In this document: positions 49,311 to 62,500 of the stretch, one piece after another | How the letters are laid out: every line of letters starts with the position of its first letter | Position numbering within the stretch: the stretch's first letter is position 1 | DNA from: Sphagnum compactum | Taxonomy: Eukaryota > Bryophyta > Sphagnopsida > Sphagnales | Direction: 5' to 3' | Assembly (NCBI GenBank): GCA_965153455.1 | Contig: OZ234500.1 | Span: forward strand, 4,712,001 to 4,776,000 | Length of the DNA: 64,000 nt | Translations under genes and position numbers: made by a program | The notes under the pieces: generated by a model | Databases searched by the model: none | What the model saw: the letters and a program-made list of their open reading frames with translations, nothing else | Told to the model about the DNA's origin: nothing

Positions 49311-51378
49311 CTTTTAAGAAGTTAATTGATTGGTGGGCGCATGGAAACCTCCATGGAAATTTTCTTGAACTAGGTCCCCAAAAAGGTATAAATAAAAGTA
49401 AGACTTCCATTACCTTTGGTATGTTCAACACTAATATGAGGTACAATCTTGTTCCATAGCTTAGTTTTATTTTTTTTATGTTTACATTTTCAGGTTTTAT
49501 CACAATAAAAATTTGTTTGCATTTTTTGTTTGCACACTTCATGTTCTTATTTTTGTTTCTTATGGTTTTGTTTTGGTCTATATGTTCTATGTTTAAGTTT
49601 AAGTTTAAGTTTGTCTTTTCATTATTCATTCTCATAGTTCTCATGTTCATGACATATAAATTAAGAGAGATTTCCTTGCTTCTCTTGAGAATTACATGAC
49701 CCCAACTTAGGGTTGCAACAATAGTTCATTTTCAAAAAATATATAAACAAATGTATTACAACCCTTTATCTTCAATTTGATGAGTTCATTAACTTAAAAT
49801 CTAATTGTTTGCAACATAATCTTATCATATTATTCCATGATTCAAATTTTTCATGTTGTGTTTGGGTACATCTTTGTATACCATATTTGTCAATGATGTT
49901 GGGTGCTAAATAATTCTTAAGTGGTTAGATATAATAATAAAATAAACAAAATTTGGCTTGAATTTGTTTAATTTCTCAATATTTGACCCTTGAACATGCT
50001 AAACATGAGAAATAATACAAGGCACAAGGTTACCATTGTGCAAATTCAAAAACATTATGGACCTCTGTGAACTTGTATTTGATTATCAAAATTTTGAAAT
50101 TGATTATTAGAAAAGTCATGCCCATATTATTTAATAATTAATTTTGTGGGAAAAATTTGCCAATTATTAGTGGTAGGTATGATGTATTTTGTCTTCATTT
50201 GTGTTATAAGAAAAAAATAAAATTATAGTCAAACATATTTACTTATAGATACTTTTAACACTTGTGATAATTGAATTTTCACTTCACAATACCATTTCTT
50301 ACTAAGCTAAATTATGTTCCCATTCATAGACATTTTACATAAGAGATGTATCGACATATAGGTATGGAAAAACATTTATTTTAGTAGTGACCATTAGGCT
50401 TTGATGATTTTGAAAGCTTAATCCAAATGAGTATGTTATTGCAACTTGCCATATATATTTTTTAATGTGTATTTTGCATGCATTTATGCATTTTTCACAT
50501 ACAGTTCAATATTTTTAATTTAAGAAAAATGGAATTTAATTTTGGTATATTTATTATAACATTATGCCTTAGATTTGTAATATTGTAGTTTGTTATTTGG
50601 AAAAGATATAATTTTGTTCTACATTATAATAGTTTCAAGTTTTGTTGTCCAAAGTATGGAATATTCATTACAACAATATACAACAAGCTTTATAAAATTT
50701 TATATTGACAAACATGGTTGGAGATGAGGAACTTTTGAAACAAGTCAATTACATTGGTTGAATTGATATGATGAAAAAGAAAAAAATTAAGAAATCTTAA
50801 AAATGGCTATTTGAAATATTGAATTAAACGTGTTTCAAACATCCACCTCTAATACCATCCTCTCTGCATGTAGATTCAACATAACTCTAACCCTATGAAC
50901 CACTGTTTCGCACCAAACCAACATTGCCACCCTAAACTGGTGTCAACTAAAATGTTTTGCAAATGTATCCTTGAACTAAAAAATGAACTAAAATATCTCT
51001 TAATTTAAAAATCCACGCCCAAATACATAAAATTATATACAAAAACTACATTAAAAAAAAACAAAGTAAAATATTGATGATTACCTATCCAACAAATTAG
51101 TGACATTTGAAATTCAACAACTACATTTGAATGTGCCAAATATATTAGATTATGAAAAAAAGAAAAAAAAAAGTTGCTAATGATTTGCTATCAACAAATT
51201 AGTGGCTTTTAAAATTCAACAACTATACTTAAATTCTCCACACATATTAGATTATTGAAAAAGGGAAAAATGAATTAAGAAAGGAAAAATTAAAAAAAAA
51301 ACTTGGTAAGCTGCTGAAGACTACCTACCCAACAAATCAGTGGCTTTTTAAAAATTCAACAAATACATATATAAAATG

Positions 51379-52625
51379 TGCCTCTCTCTCTCTCTCCAAG
51401 TCTCTTCTTGGTTGCTTTTGAAACCCTAAACCCTAAAAATGGTCTGAATGAAGCTTCTTCCTCACTATGTCCTTGGGAGCTTGCGGGATCTTGTGCTGGA
51501 AAAGATGTGGGATTGTTCTGCGAGGAGCAGGTTGGAGAGCTTCGATCTTGCGGAGATTGTTGGTAATGAAAATCGAGATCAATCAATCAATCAATTTTTG
51601 CTGGTACGGCTTACTTCACCCTCTTCTGCTTTTTTGTATGCAACGTCTCTGCCTCCAAAGGTTGTAACTTGTAACCCTAAGTTCTGATCAGATCCATGAG
51701 TTATGCAATCGTAGATTCTGAGCAGAAGATCCTTGAGACTTGCAAAGGTGAATATTTGCAGGGGGGGAATGATGATGTGATGTGAGTGCATTTTTTTCCT
51801 CCACAAATAGTAAGCAAGTTTAGGGTAGAACCCTCCTCCTGCACTTTGTTCAAGAACCTTTGGTTTCACTCTCAATTGTGGAACTTATACATGCCTGAAC
51901 ATGAAGTTCAGACCTCAACTGCAAAAATGCAGAACATAATTGTGTGCACCAACAGCATAATCTGTGGGCCACCACCATGGCCTGTACGTCACATGGAAAA
52001 AAACCCCCCTTCCACTGAAATGTGATTGCTGTCTTTCTGGACATCTCTTTGGTGGAAGTGGAACCTTGAGAATTGAGGATTTCAGTGGTGTATGTCTGTG
52101 GGGTTTTCAGGTTTATCATAGGCCAGGAGAAGATGGGGGCAGGTAATTTGGTGCAAATGTTGTGCAGTGTATATGTCTGAAGGCCACAACTACAATTGGA
52201 GGACCTGTACTCAGATCAGGATCATGCTGTGGAACCCACCACCATGTGAATTCAGCGGGTGGCAGGGGACCTCTGGTGGGAAAGAAGCTGAGGGAATATG
52301 CAACATTGGCTATAACCTTCCTGCACTTTGCAGACTTGGTAAGCATCAGGACAAATTTGGACAAACAGGTTTGTCTGTAGTAGGGGTCTTTCAAACCATA
52401 ACCCTAGATGATAGATGCCATGAAGGGGTGTTGGGAGATGTAGCAAAGAATGGGATGTTGCTGGTGAAGGATGTGTGGAGGGAAATGAAAACCAATGAGC
52501 TTGTCAAGGTAGACTGCAAGAATTTCAACTTGAAGAAAATGTGGAACCAAGCTAAACATCCTTGTATGTTGATCATCTGTTGTACGCTAGGGGTTACAGT
52601 GTTGATCTCACTTGTATACTGGTAG
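51379..52625 (+). other. Gene-like island, unidentified
   Basis: A CT-rich tract (51379-51397) and AAACCCTAAACCCTAA (51422-51437) precede ATG 51448, a pattern typical of plant 5' leaders. The frame from there reads MKLLPHYVLGSLRDLVLEKM and continues to a possible donor near 51561-51563. Further possible exons lie at about 52112-52142 and 52168-52340, with GKKLREYATLAITFLHFADL, and a frame reaching 52510 with DDRCHEGVLGDVAKNGML. I could not join these into one frame with confidence, nor recognise a family. It may be a real short gene, a pseudogene or a noncoding transcript. Confidence 0.3.
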
Positions 52626-54110
52626 CTAGCAATTTGATTCCAGGACGTGGATCACAAGACACTTCTGAAGATGAGGGAAGCATTTCTATCTGCAACTGAT
52701 GACATCTTTGCAGGAAGTGGTCTCATGAGTGCTAAGTTCTTTCAAGAAAGAACAATGTTTTGTTGAAAGAGGGATTGAAACTTTCAGTCTGAAACTGATG
52801 AAACAGGATTGAGCTGCACTCTCTGAAGTGATTTTGTTTGAGAAGAGCAATGAGATTCTGCATGAGGAAGAAATAGTTGAAACAGCCAATGACAATGAGT
52901 ACCCCATTCCACATGGAACTGCAACACCAGCAGGGAGCTATTGGATCACATGATAATTAATAGCCACATTGATGGTGAGTGACAGACACCACACTAGGGA
53001 TATTACTGAGAACACATCTGAAAGAATTGGTCCCTGGGTAGTGAAACTGTGCACCTGAAAAATGTCCAGAAAAGCTCCTGGAGATATTCTGTGGTCACAC
53101 CATTTTCCACCGCATGTAGAAGCTGTAAAACACACTTGATTTGGAGGGCATGAAATGAAATGTCTGATGTGTATAAAAGTTGTAGGTGTAGAATATGTCG
53201 GTGGAGATAAGACAAATTGTCTCTTGGAGCTTCTCTTGGGTTGGTGTCCTTGATGTTTTGTTGCTGGTAGATATAGACTACAAATTGTTGGGGTCAATTG
53301 CAGTGCACAGGAGGTAGTGTGCTACTTTGGTGAATAAGTCCTGCTGTACAATCCAGCTGTTTTGGTTTGTCTTGTTCAATTGCAGGTTTATGGTGCACAT
53401 TTTTGTCTGTGTCTGTCACCTTGTTTGTCTGTTTTTAGTGCACTTCTGCTGTGGTGCTTTGTTTTTTTCTGTGTGTACACTCTCTGTCTCTGTCTCTCTC
53501 AGCAGTCTGTTGTGCTATTTTATGCACAAAGAGTGGGGCAAATTATCTGTCCTCCAGATTCCACTCTCCACAAACATCATCAGCTGATAAATGTGACATT
53601 GAATTCACATTCAACAGCAATTTTGCATGAAGAAATTCAGTGATGAATCTGAAGTTGTAAAATTGTTTTGGGTGATTGAATCTGTTGCCAATGTGATGAT
53701 GAAAAACTCTCTGATGATGAATTGGCATAAGAAAAAGTTTGATTCAAAGTTTTTGTTGCTGATACAAACATCTACAGACACAAATCTCTCTGTCTCTGCA
53801 ATCTCTCTCTCCAGAATTGGAGAATTGCAAGCAGCTCTCTCTTTCTCTCTGGCCCTCTCTCACTGTGTCTCCCTCCATCTCTTTCTCCATAATTGGAGAA
53901 TTTCCAGCAAGCAAGCAGATCTCTCTCTTCATCTCTTTCCACAAAATTGGAGAAATTTCAGCAAGCAAGCAGGTCTCTCTCCCTCTCTCTCTCTCGCTCT
54001 CTCTTGCTCCTGTATTTCCCTCCATAATTGGAGAATTTTCAGCAAGCAAGAAGCAGCACAAAATGAATTGATCTGAAAGCCAAAAGAAAGAGCAACAGAT
54101 TTTTCTGAAA
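52626..54110. other. Intergenic DNA, no gene recognised
   Basis: Composition is like that of genic flanks. No conserved frame was seen. It ends in the tandem CT/AATTGGAGAA repeat at 53790-54060. Confidence 0.5.
53790..54060. repeat. Tandem repeat of CT-tract plus AATTGGAGAATTTCAGCAAG
   Basis: AATTGGAGAATT(T)CAGCAAGCAAG follows a CTCTCTC tract four times, at about 53815, 53892, 53945 and 54026. Unit length varies from about 55 to 80 bp because the CT tract expands and shrinks. Confidence 0.8.
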
Positions 54111-55476
54111 TTTTGCACTGCAGAGGCATGCCGTCCTCAGTCACTCAGTCACGGGGATCGCGAACGGACATAATTTTTGACGAAATCCCCACCCCCCCCC
54201 ACCCATCCCCACCCCTGTCCGCGCCCTCCTCGTTCGTTCTCTCTGACACATTTTTGCGCGTCAGTGTTGTTCGTCGTCGTCGTCGTCCTTTTGACTTCCA
54301 TTGTGCGTGACTGTGTGTCTGTTACTGTGATCGCCGGATCGGTGTCTTCTCTTCCATTTAGGTTTAGGATTTTTCATTCGCAGCAGAAGCAGCAGGGCAG
54401 CAGCAGCGGCTCCTCCGCCAAAACTCCCCTCTTTTGCGTCGGCGCTGTGGGCGGCCGTAACAAAGCAGAGAAGCTCTACCGGTGGTTTCGCTGGTTTTGT
54501 TCTTCGTGGTTTTTTTGTGTCGGCTCTTGGTTTGTTTTCTTCCTGACTTTCTTGGATCGTGGCATGCTTGCTTGCTTGCTTTGTTTTTGTTTTCTCTCTG
54601 CTGCTCCAATACTATCACGATTGCTGTTCCTCGGTGCCCCTTTCCCTTTCGCATTACTATCTTCTTCGGCGATCTTTGTGGAAAGTTCTGGAGACGACGA
54701 TCTATGTGAGGAGGAGGAGGAGGATTGTGAGGAGGTTGAACAGATGTTTGCCGGGGTTTACCGATCGTCGACACTTGCTTTCCAAATGCATGCTGCTGGT
54801 TTTTAAATTTTGTTCCATCGCAGTGTAGGTCGTAGTAGTGGCAGCAGCATCTGTCATCGTCGTCTGCTGCTGCTGCTAGCGGTGTCGCTGTTTGTGCGTG
54901 TTTCTGTTTTCTGATCATCTCTCCGATGATGGCCCCGAGCACCACAACGGTAGTAAGGCTTTCCGTGCAGATTCTATGTAATCTCAAACCATGGATGCTT
55001 TGAGGAGCATCATCGACTCGGTTTTCCTTCTGGTCAGATTGTTTGCGTGTGCGCCACAGCCGTGAGGAGGTGTTGTAGTCGGCGAGGACTTTCTTCAGCT
55101 CCACAAGCGGTGTTGCAATGGATCTCCACTGCAGACATCCTTTTTTTCCGGAGTGTGGAGGAGCAAGCATCGTGTGCATAGATTGAGGAGAAGACCCAAT
55201 TCCGAGTCATATCAGTATCTTTTGCAATTCAGGTGATGCGCGCATGCACTTGCCGATTGTATTGCTTGCTTGGATTGTTGTGTAGCGATGGTCAATCCGA
55301 TTATTTTCTGATCTGAAAGATGATCGCTGTGCAGGGGGAGACACACACACAGAGCTTTTACATGTCGTCGTATGTGTCTTTTGGACGCCGATGAAGGCGC
55401 CGTGTTCTCGAGCTTAATAGAAAGCTTTCCCTATAGAGTTTGGAAAGTGAAGCCTGTTGGAGAAAGTTGAGGAGAA
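54111..55476 (+). promoter_or_regulatory. Promoter and long 5' leader of the Pumilio gene
   Basis: The sequence switches here to GC-richer DNA with CGTCGTCGTCGTC and CAGCAGCAG runs, unlike the AT-rich flank. No conserved protein is encoded on either strand; the long minus-strand frame at 54364-55179 is a composition effect. Part of this stretch is probably 5' UTR, possibly with an intron whose acceptor could be TTGCAATTCAG near 55222-55232. Confidence 0.45.
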
Positions 55477-58400
55477 ATGGAACAGGATGATGAAGAATTC
55501 GAGCAGCTGCTTTGCGAAATTCCGCATGCCACATCGACGAACACGGTGATCGATGTTCCTAGGGCGACCTCCGCTCCTCCGCATCTTGAAGAGCTGCAGC
55601 GCGTGCACGGATCGGAGGTAGAGGAAGGTCCGATTGGCATGCGTGAAGATGAGGCTCCTGTGAAACCCTTCATCGACATCCGTTGCGATGAGCATTACGA
55701 GAGCTTCTACAGGTCGTATGCAGGTGTGAAGAAGCTGCCCCCTCCTATGGACAACCGAACCCTTTACAGTGACCTTCCTGTTCTCTCTCCCAAAGCTTCT
55801 GCTGGCAACCTCTCCCCTTTTCTTGCGGGACTTACTCTTGACGATACCCAGCGGAAGCAGCAGCGGCTGGATGTGCAGAGGAAACAACATGTTCTTCAAC
55901 AGCGTCAGCTCACTTCTCAACAACAAGCACAGCAACAACAGCAGCAGCAGCAGCGGGAGCCAACTCCAAGTTTCCAAGCCCCTGGAGGAGCTCATGCATA
56001 TGGAGCACCTACCCAAAAGGATATTTCATCCGACCCTCACATGACAACAGCAGGCTATGGAAACCTCAGCTTTGATGAAGGCAGCGACATTTTGTTGCAA
56101 TCGTTTATTGATGATACGGGGGATACCAGAACTGTTAGCAATGGATCTTCTGGAGGCCTTGCTGGTCGTCCTCCTCTCTCTAATGGACATGGCCTTGCTG
56201 CTGAGTCTAATGGATTGTATTCACCTATGGATGCTTTTGGCACAGGGTCTGCAGCTTCTTCTTATGAGTTGTATGCATCTAGATCATCCCCCTCTCGGGA
56301 TTTGTTTCAAGGTAAGTCCTTAGTGAGTATGAATGGACTGGGTAATGGTAGCTATGATGGGATAACTGATTATTCAGATAACCCAACACAGGCTTTTAAG
56401 AAAGCGTTGAGACAGCAGAATTCCCTTGGGTCCTATGGGTCTGGAGGTGTCTCTCAGTATCAGCAGCAGCAGCAGCTGGAGGTTGTGGCAGCTACACTGC
56501 AGGCTGCAGCAAGAAATCAATCTGCAATTGCGTCTGGAAATGTTTTGCAGTCAGGCCGGTTACAAAAGCAAATTTCACTTGACTACAATGTTGCAGACTA
56601 CTTTGAAGCTCAGCAGCTTGTTGAAGCTCAGGTTCAAGCACATGCAACTGCAATGGCAGCACAATATGCACATTTGGAGGAACAGCAACAACGCTTGTAT
56701 ATGCAGCAACAGGTCATTGAGCGGCAGAAGCAGATCCAGCTCCTTGCCAGCCTTCATGCGCAAGTCAATGGAATACCAGGTGGGGTCAACTACCCCAGTG
56801 GGAGCAGCACTTCTATGCGAGGCTCAAGGAACTCCTCTGAGCTGCAGCAGCAGCTTGAATTTGCTGCTACTAATGCTCAGCACAATCAAGCTTTGCAAAG
56901 GAAGTTGAAGCTGCAGCAAGCAGTTAACCCTGATGCTGTTTGGGGTCCAAATGCAGAAGTATCAGAGTTTGGGCTCTCTGATAATTCTCGGAGGCCCCCA
57001 TCTGTTGGCAGTGTTTGCAGGTACTTCACGCAGGGTTATTGCAGTCGAGGTGATGCCTGCCCTTTCTTGCATTCACCTTTGTATGGGTCCAAGGCAGTGT
57101 CCCATACTGCATCTCTACCTGTGAAGGAGGCTGGCCATTCCACTACTACATGTGATGGGAGGTTGCCTCCATATTTGGACAAGATTCTTCGTCGAAGCTC
57201 TCGAGCAATTCATCCTGAGAAGGCTAATTCCTTTGCTCCTGCATCAGGGATTCAAAGGGTAGGTGATGTGGTGTCAAATGGCCATGCTAATGGTCATGGA
57301 CATGGCTATCCCAATGGTCATTTTTCTCCAGGATCAGGGCATGTTTCACCTACAGACCCCGTTACACTTGCACACCCACAATCAAGGATCCAAGATCACA
57401 TGGAATTTGATGTTGGAAGGCTCATGGTGCCACACAACTTACAGCAACAGCAGCCTCCCAAGTACACCACAATTGAAGAGGTTGAGGGCCACATCTATCT
57501 CATAGCAAAAGATCAGCATGGGTGCAGGTTTTTGCAAAAGAAGTTTGATGAGGGAGGCCCTGAGGATGTGGAGAAGATTTTCCGTGAGATTATCAACCAC
57601 ATCACTGAGTTGATGAAAGATCCTTTTGGAAATTACTTGGTACAGAAGTTGCTTGAAGTTTGTGATGAAAACCAGCGCATGGAGATTCTGCGTTCTGTTA
57701 CTGTGGGTGGGGAACTCGTCAGGATTTCCTTGAATATGCATGGGTAGGTGTGATTTCTGTGACAAATGAATGGCTCTGTGAGGCACCAAGGGGCATGTGA
57801 TTTGAAGTATCCTCTGTCTGGCTTTTGTGGATGAAGCTAAGGGTTGAGACTTATCATTCCTCCATTGCTTAACTCTGGACTTTTGGGGGTAATTGGTGCA
57901 CCATTGGTCTGTGATTTTGAGTAAATACATAATGGATGGTTGACAGCATACTAAGGGTCTAAGAGTGGGGATTTGCAAGCAACTCTCTGGGCATTTGTTT
58001 CAGCATGGTCTCAAAAGATACTCTTTGTAATGATGTTGAGATGCAGCTTGTGATTAGCTATGATGATGTTTAATCTCAGGAAGAAGATTGTGAGGTTTGT
58101 CCTTCATGGCTACAATGTTAAGTGTTGAAGTTGCAGTGTAATTTATGGGTCTTGGTCACTGGAATGGATTTGAGTGCAATTTGTTGTTCTAAATGGCATT
58201 TAAACTGCAAGTTGCCCTAATGAAGCTTTTCATTCTACAGGACAAGAGCAGTGCAGAAGCTCATTGAGACACTGAAGTCACAAGAGCAGGTAGCCATGGT
58301 GATTGCAGCTCTTGCTGATGGTGTGGTTGAGTTAACCAAGGACTTAAATGGGAATCATGTGGTTCAGCGCTGTCTTCAGAAACTTAGCCATGAGGATAGC

Positions 58401-59596
58401 CAGGTATCAAGGTTCTGCAAGATTCATGATCTGTCACATTTGAAGATGTCATAATGGCCATTCATTGAGTTGGTAGTCAAATTTGCTATGAAGTCATTTC
58501 ATATGTGCAGTTGTCAAATTAGATGTCTGGAGGGAGCATATTCAAATCCTGGATTCTACTTTTGAACTGCATCATATTGTAAGCTTGACGAAGGCTAGGG
58601 TTTCTTAACTGGTTGGCATGGCAGTTCATATTTGATGCGGCTGCATTGCACTGTGCGGAGATAGCTACACATCGCCATGGGTGCTGTGTTATGCAGCGTT
58701 GTGTTGACTTTGCAGTAGATCATCAGAGGCAGCGGCTGGTGGCTGAAGTTGCTGCAAATGCTCTTTCTCTCTCACAAGATCCTTATGGGTATGTTTCAAG
58801 TTGAGCACAGAGTTGGAAATGACACAATAGGGAAATGGCAATATACTGAGGGTTGTTTTGTTTTGTTTAATCAGAGTCCTGTGTCCATGTGGTAGTGTCT
58901 CTTACAGTCAAGTGTGTGGAACATGGAACATGAAAACTTTGAAGAGTCCAATGGTTGTGTTCTTTATACACTTTCTTACCCACATTGTACTGGGTTACAG
59001 GAACTATGTTGTGCAGTACATCTTGGATCTCAAAACAGCGTGGTCATCAACTGAGGTGATGGCGAGACTTGAAGGGAACTATGCATTCTTGTCCATGCAG
59101 AAGTTCAGCAGCAATGTTGTGGAGAAGTGCCTGAAGCTTGGGGCTGAGGAACCGCGCGCCCGCCTAGTCCGGGAACTGATGACTAGTCCACATTTAGGCC
59201 AGCTACTTCAAGACCAGTATGCAAATTATGTCATCCAGTCTGCTCTTTCTGTGTGCAAGGTAAGCACTCCTGCTGTCTGGAAGACACTCTCATATTTGAT
59301 TGTAATTTGCAGCACGTGTTTTGTCCTGGCCTGGGTTCTGAGCAATGGCTTTGCTTCTCGCTGTCCCTCAAATCTCCCCAACTTCCTCCCAACTTTCATC
59401 TCTGGAGTTTCTCTCTCCTTGATTTGGTTCAACAAATTTTGGCTCCATGTGTAGAGTTCTCATGTATCTTTTGCTTTGATTTCAGCAGGGGGCTTTGCAC
59501 ACTGGGCTGGTGGATGCAATACGACCACATCTTCCTGCTTTGCGCAACAGCCCCTATGGAAAGCGGATTCTGTCACGCACAAATCCAAAGAAATGA
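55477..59596 (+). CDS. Pumilio RNA-binding protein with CCCH zinc finger, five exons
   Basis: Sequence-specific mRNA-binding repressor, acting in the cytoplasm. Exons are 55477-57743, 58241-58403, 58625-58788, 59001-59259 and 59486-59596, giving 987 aa. The N-terminal 510 residues are low complexity with polyglutamine tracts. A CCCH finger follows (CRYFTQGYCSRGDACPFLH, C514, C522, C528, H532; C-x7-C-x5-C-x3-H). A Pumilio homology domain spans about 666-975 with eight repeats: HGCRFLQ, FGNYLVQ, HGTRAVQ, NGNHVVQ, HGCCVMQ, YGNYVVQ, FSSNVVE, YANYVIQ. It ends NSPYGKRILSRTNPKK. Most plant Pumilio proteins I know lack a CCCH finger. The start ATG follows GGAGAA and opens the long first exon. No defect is visible. 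Confidence 0.93.
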
Positions 59597-62500
59597 ATTG
59601 ACTTGCCTGTGAAGTTTTGTGTCATCAGCAATTTACAAGCTTATTGACTATGGCAGAGGTGGATAAGAGGTTGGGCGCTTTTTGGTAGAGGCGGTTTCCA
59701 GGTCAGCAGCGGTGGCATAGCTCGTTTGTTGGCACTCACTGTATGGACTAATTAGTTATCATTGTAGCTCAGGAGGATTGTACAAAATCAAGGGTATGAG
59801 GGGTCAGGCATTGAGGGCAGCGAGTTATTGTTTTTGAAAATGGAGCTGCAATGTCCAGTGAACTGTGTTTAGGGTGAGATTATGGGGGGTGGAGTGAAAA
59901 GAAAACACAGCCCTTTTAGTCAGATTATTCATGGGCTACCAGTACTGTGACCGTGCACCGAGACTTGCAAAGCAACTCTTGGAAGCTGGTGTGGAACTAA
60001 CAGAATGCATGGTTATTCCTGCTCAAGATTGAAAGGGATGAAATCCATGTCAATGAATGTCAAAACAGACTTACAGGTTGTACAAGTTTACCTTCCTGCT
60101 TCTGTCAACTGTCAGGAATGTTAAATATGGAGAGCATAATCAATACGGGTTATCGACTGAGCAGCTCAACTCTTATGCATTATACTGTTTAGGTCCTTTT
60201 CAATCTTACTCATTGTGATCATAGCCAGGTTGTGTACCATATGGCAATGCAATGATCAAGTCACTGTAGCCAGGTTGTGCCCTAGTGCTATCTATTTCCG
60301 GCTAGTACTACTTCCCAGAGAAAAAAGCTTGACAAGGTTTCAGTTAAAAATACAGTGGAAGCAAGAGGTGTGACCATGGTTTACTAGGGTCATGATTTTG
60401 AGGTTCCACTCTGTAACTTAATCTGCCAGTCTTGTATCACATGACTTCTTTCTTTCATAACTTCATGATTTTGAGAATGACTCTGACCTTTTTACTACTT
60501 CTCTTTGTGGGTCAGTTGATCTCGTGTTTGCTTTTTCCATTGTCTGAATTATTTGAGGTACTTACAACTAACTGCAAAGCCTAATTAGTGGTTGAACTCC
60601 CCGTGTACATTGTACACCTTGTCCTGTGCTGCTGTGTCAGAAATGCATGCCTGTGACCCAATCAGTTGGGCAACGGATGTCATGATGCCGCGATGGAGAT
60701 CACTCTAGAGTGTCTTCCAGACAACAGGAGTGCTTACCCTAAACCCTAAACCCAACTTGGCACACTGGAAGTGGAGAGGTGACCTGGTTTTGTACATGGA
60801 AGAGGTTATTCACTTTAGCCTTCAATTTCCTAACACTTGTTGAACCATGATCACAAAGAACCTAGAAGGCCTCAAGGGTGTTGTTGTAGCGGTTGATTCC
60901 TGAGTCTATGGGACATGTTAAACCCAACACTGCTGTTGAAAGAAATGGTTGGTTTCAGATCTGATGGTTCTCTAACTGGCCTCAGATCAGTAAATGAAAA
61001 TTCAGCTTTTGTGGGGGGGGAAGAAATTGTCATGACCAGAGAGGCTTCACTGGTACAGAAGCTTCTGCAATTGAATTACATCTATGAGGGTGGAAGTAGG
61101 AGGACTTACAGGATAGCCTCTGAAGGTAATTCAGTTGTAGTTCATTCACACCAGGGATGTTTCACTACAATTTTCTTGCCAGGCCTTGGTAGAAGATGTC
61201 AATACATGTGGAAGCAAAAGAGTTCATTCCCCATGGAAGCAATCTCTAAGAGATTTAAGAACCAATTAAAGATTGGTAGTTTCACTAGCCAAACCCTTTT
61301 TATTGGCTCTACCCATAGGGAAGAGACTCCACATTGGTGTAGGATTTGGGCATAAAATTTTCACTTCAACTTGAATCAATGTGTGAGTGACATCTTGAAT
61401 CAATGTGTGCATCTGATGATTGATGTTCATGCTTCATAGAAGTGTCCCCCATAGAAGTTCTAGATCTAGCAAAAGAAGTCTTTAGTTTGAAGATTGAGCC
61501 TGTGATAAATGATGAAAACTTGCCAAACATCACTAAAACAAAGCACCCAAAAAAGGGAGAAAAAAATAACAAGATGGAAGGACCCAAATCTAGGCAAAAA
61601 GAAGAAACACCAACGGGAGTGGACCACGAAGGAAACATGAACAGATCAAGTACTCAAACCCCCTTATCACAAGGAACATATGAGATAAGGAGAGGGGAGG
61701 AACACTTGAAAGAACACTTGGCCTAGAAGAACCCTCACTTATAGTATCAGAACACCTCGAAATAAAGGCCACATGTGTTCACTATAACCTCACTCACACC
61801 CTTTGCTTGTGAAATGAATGTAAAACCAAAAGAGGAAGGCCTTCAGAACCTTTCATGCTCCATACCATGTTGGCACATCGATGAAGAACATTGTTAACCT
61901 ACTAATGTAAAAATCCAAATTTTTTTATGGTTAATAGGATAAACTAGTCCATTGTGTATCAATCGCGATAATGGCCATCCTTGGCCTGAGCTACAAATGT
62001 AGCAGCAACCCCACGAGATAAAATTGCCCATGAAACCAAATATGTTCAAATGGGGTTAGCGATGACGATAAAACAACATTCAGATATCATCCATTGAAAC
62101 CACAATGTTGACTCACTGACGCAAATTTTGAAAAATAGGCAATGGAAGAAGGTGAGTCTATTCATATAAAACATGAAATCTTTCATCTATTGCAAAGGCA
62201 TCTCACATAACATCATGGGAAGCCATCCTTTCACCACCATGGGCACAACTTAAAAGGTGGATCCACATAGGGTCCAAAGGTTGACCACATATGCAATGTG
62301 ACAAACCAAGGGCTAATGGATGGGGGAGGCCCAATCGAATGCATAAAACAATGGAAAAAACTTTTAAAATCAATTAAAAAAAGGATCATTTGACAAGCAA
62401 ACAACCACGCACCCGTATTTAGCCCCACATAAGGTTTCAAGTGCATCCGATGCAAATCAAAAAGCAAACAAAGATGATGTCCAAAAAAAAAATGCTCATG

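Larger units (their letters stand above)
44900..51350. other. AT-rich repeat-laden DNA, no gene recognised
   Basis: This 6.4-kb stretch is very AT-rich. Frames are short and interrupted. Around 46850-48400 there are longer stretches with few stops on the + strand, but none matched a family I know, so they may be very old transposon remains. A diverged piece of the LTR family lies at 48480-48960 and a TAGTTCATT-type repeat at 49080-49310. Confidence 0.5.

Noticed and set aside
49700-49720. TGTTGCAACCC (minus strand) resembling the 5' end of the LTR family
   Set aside because: The following bases do not align with the LTR and the distance to the 48480-48960 fragment is too long. It is probably a chance match.
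54364-55179. 271-codon minus-strand ORF opposite the Pumilio leader
   Set aside because: It lies on GC-richer DNA with CAG/CGT runs, has no family motif, and overlaps other long frames on the opposite strand. It is best explained by composition.
60915-61355. 146-codon + strand ORF
   Set aside because: No recognisable family, no neighbouring exons and no promoter-like feature. Kept only as part of the intergenic note.
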